Shown here: positions 6,367-6,678 of the stretch, in pieces | Layout: the number at the start of each line of letters is the position of its first letter | How positions within the stretch are numbered: the first letter of the stretch is position 1 | From: an uncultured Succinivibrio sp. | GTDB taxonomy: Bacteria > Pseudomonadota > Gammaproteobacteria > Enterobacterales > Succinivibrionaceae | Length of the DNA stretch: 6,678 nucleotides | Reading direction: 5' to 3' | NCBI GenBank assembly: GCA_902772715.1 | Contig: CACYBT010000358.1 | Location: 1-6,678, forward strand | Notes under the pieces: generated by a model | Database searches by the model: none | What the model was told of the DNA's origin: nothing | Seen by the model: only the letters and a program-made list of their open reading frames with translations | Made by a program: the position numbers and the translations under genes

Positions 6367-6528
6367 TCACTTGCCAAAACGGCGGGGACGGATAAAGAGT
6401 GGATTTTTAACTGTGCGTGTTAAAAACAGCTCTTTTAAATAAGAGGTTTTATCGACATAATAGGCACCTTCTTCAATAATCTCGGCAAAATTCTCACTGC
6501 CCGTAAGAAACAATAAATCCTTCTCCAT
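6367..6528 (-). pseudogene. Truncated AAA-ATPase-like / PD-(D/E)XK family gene, 5' fragment only
   Basis: A 53-codon frame matches the N-terminus of the large AAA-ATPase-like family (Pfam AAA-ATPase_like, often with a C-terminal PD-(D/E)XK nuclease domain) that is abundant in gut bacteria. The residues FAEIIEEGAYYVDKTSYLKELF (14-35) and LFIRPRRFGK (44-53) are the family's opening motif and the start of its P-loop. Full members are usually several hundred residues long and continue after RPRRFGK with T/S-L and the rest of the ATPase. Here a TGA follows the lysine directly, and none of the three downstream frames shows the expected continuation, so the rest appears deleted rather than merely frameshifted. 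GAGGAG (6535-6540), six bases before the ATG, is an excellent ribosome binding site, so a short peptide could still be made. I infer a decayed gene; function is unlikely. Confidence 0.75.
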
Positions 6529-6553
6529 ATTCTTCTCCTCAGATAACTTTTTT

Positions 6554-6572
6554 TTATTCTAGCATAGAATAA
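6554..6572. promoter_or_regulatory. 8-bp dyad overlapping a possible extended -10 promoter
   Basis: TTATTCTA and TAGAATAA are perfect inverted copies around GCA. On the minus strand the dyad contains TGC-TAGAAT, an extended -10 element (TAGAAT at 6556-6561) that would serve the truncated gene starting at 6528. No good -35 is seen. A symmetric site over a -10 box is a usual place for a repressor; the factor is unknown. Confidence 0.35.
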
Positions 6573-6581
6573 CGCTATTGA

Positions 6582-6598
6582 GGATTATGGGGGATTAT
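6582..6598. repeat. Short direct repeat GGATTAT, ten-base period
   Basis: GGATTAT occurs at 6582-6588 and 6592-6598, one helical turn apart, upstream of the truncated minus-strand gene. It could be a tandem regulator half-site or chance. The rest of 6600-6678 shows nothing I can name. Confidence 0.2.
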
Positions 6599-6678
6599 AC
6601 TTTAAGCAAATATAGGCTGTGAATTGTAACGATAAAATACCTAATTTCCTTAAATATCTTTGATAAGTAACATAGCAC

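Noticed and set aside
1..6678. CRISPR array, tRNA, rRNA or insertion sequence
   Set aside because: No regularly spaced repeats, no tRNA T-arm or anticodon structure, and no transposase or paired terminal repeats were seen on either strand.

Overview
The window reads as an accessory stretch of a Gram-negative, probably gammaproteobacterial chromosome of low-to-moderate GC content. A UspE-like tandem universal stress protein and a complete outer-membrane two-partner secretion (TPS, type Vb) pair support this. The protein style would fit a gut member of the Aeromonadales such as the Succinivibrionaceae, but that placement is inference and no rRNA or other phylogenetic marker is present.

Layout. 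Positions 1-564 hold no convincing protein gene; they contain a run of short nested inverted repeats and then the leader of the first gene. uspE lies at 565-1467 on the plus strand and ends at a strong bidirectional terminator (1480-1506). Everything to the right is on the minus strand. Read in transcription order from the right edge, it comprises: a 53-codon fragment of an AAA-ATPase-like/PD-(D/E)XK family gene that stops inside its P-loop (6528-6367); an unrecognised four-helix membrane protein (6261-5869); the TpsB outer-membrane transporter (5741-4239); the secreted TpsA exoprotein (4235-2127); and an unrecognised cytoplasmic protein of about 199 residues (2104-1505), whose stop codon sits inside the shared terminator.

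How the genes work together. tpsB and tpsA are 3 bases apart, and the tpsA ribosome binding site is embedded in the last codons of tpsB. The third gene follows tpsA after 19-22 bases with its own good Shine-Dalgarno. These three genes therefore look like one operon. TpsA has a Sec signal peptide and a TPS (haemagglutination-activity) domain with an NPNG motif. These should deliver it through the periplasm to the POTRA domains of TpsB and across the outer membrane. TpsA is short (702 aa) and carries no VENN motif, so there is no sign of contact-dependent inhibition. After the TPS domain it has a segment resembling GLUG/M26-type beta-helix repeats, then an unfamiliar Tyr/Asp-rich region, a Pro-rich linker and a basic tail.

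The most unusual points are the compact three-gene TPS operon with an unknown cytoplasmic third partner, the unfamiliar C-terminal half of TpsA, the gene remnant cut at its P-loop, and the unexplained structured-looking DNA before uspE.
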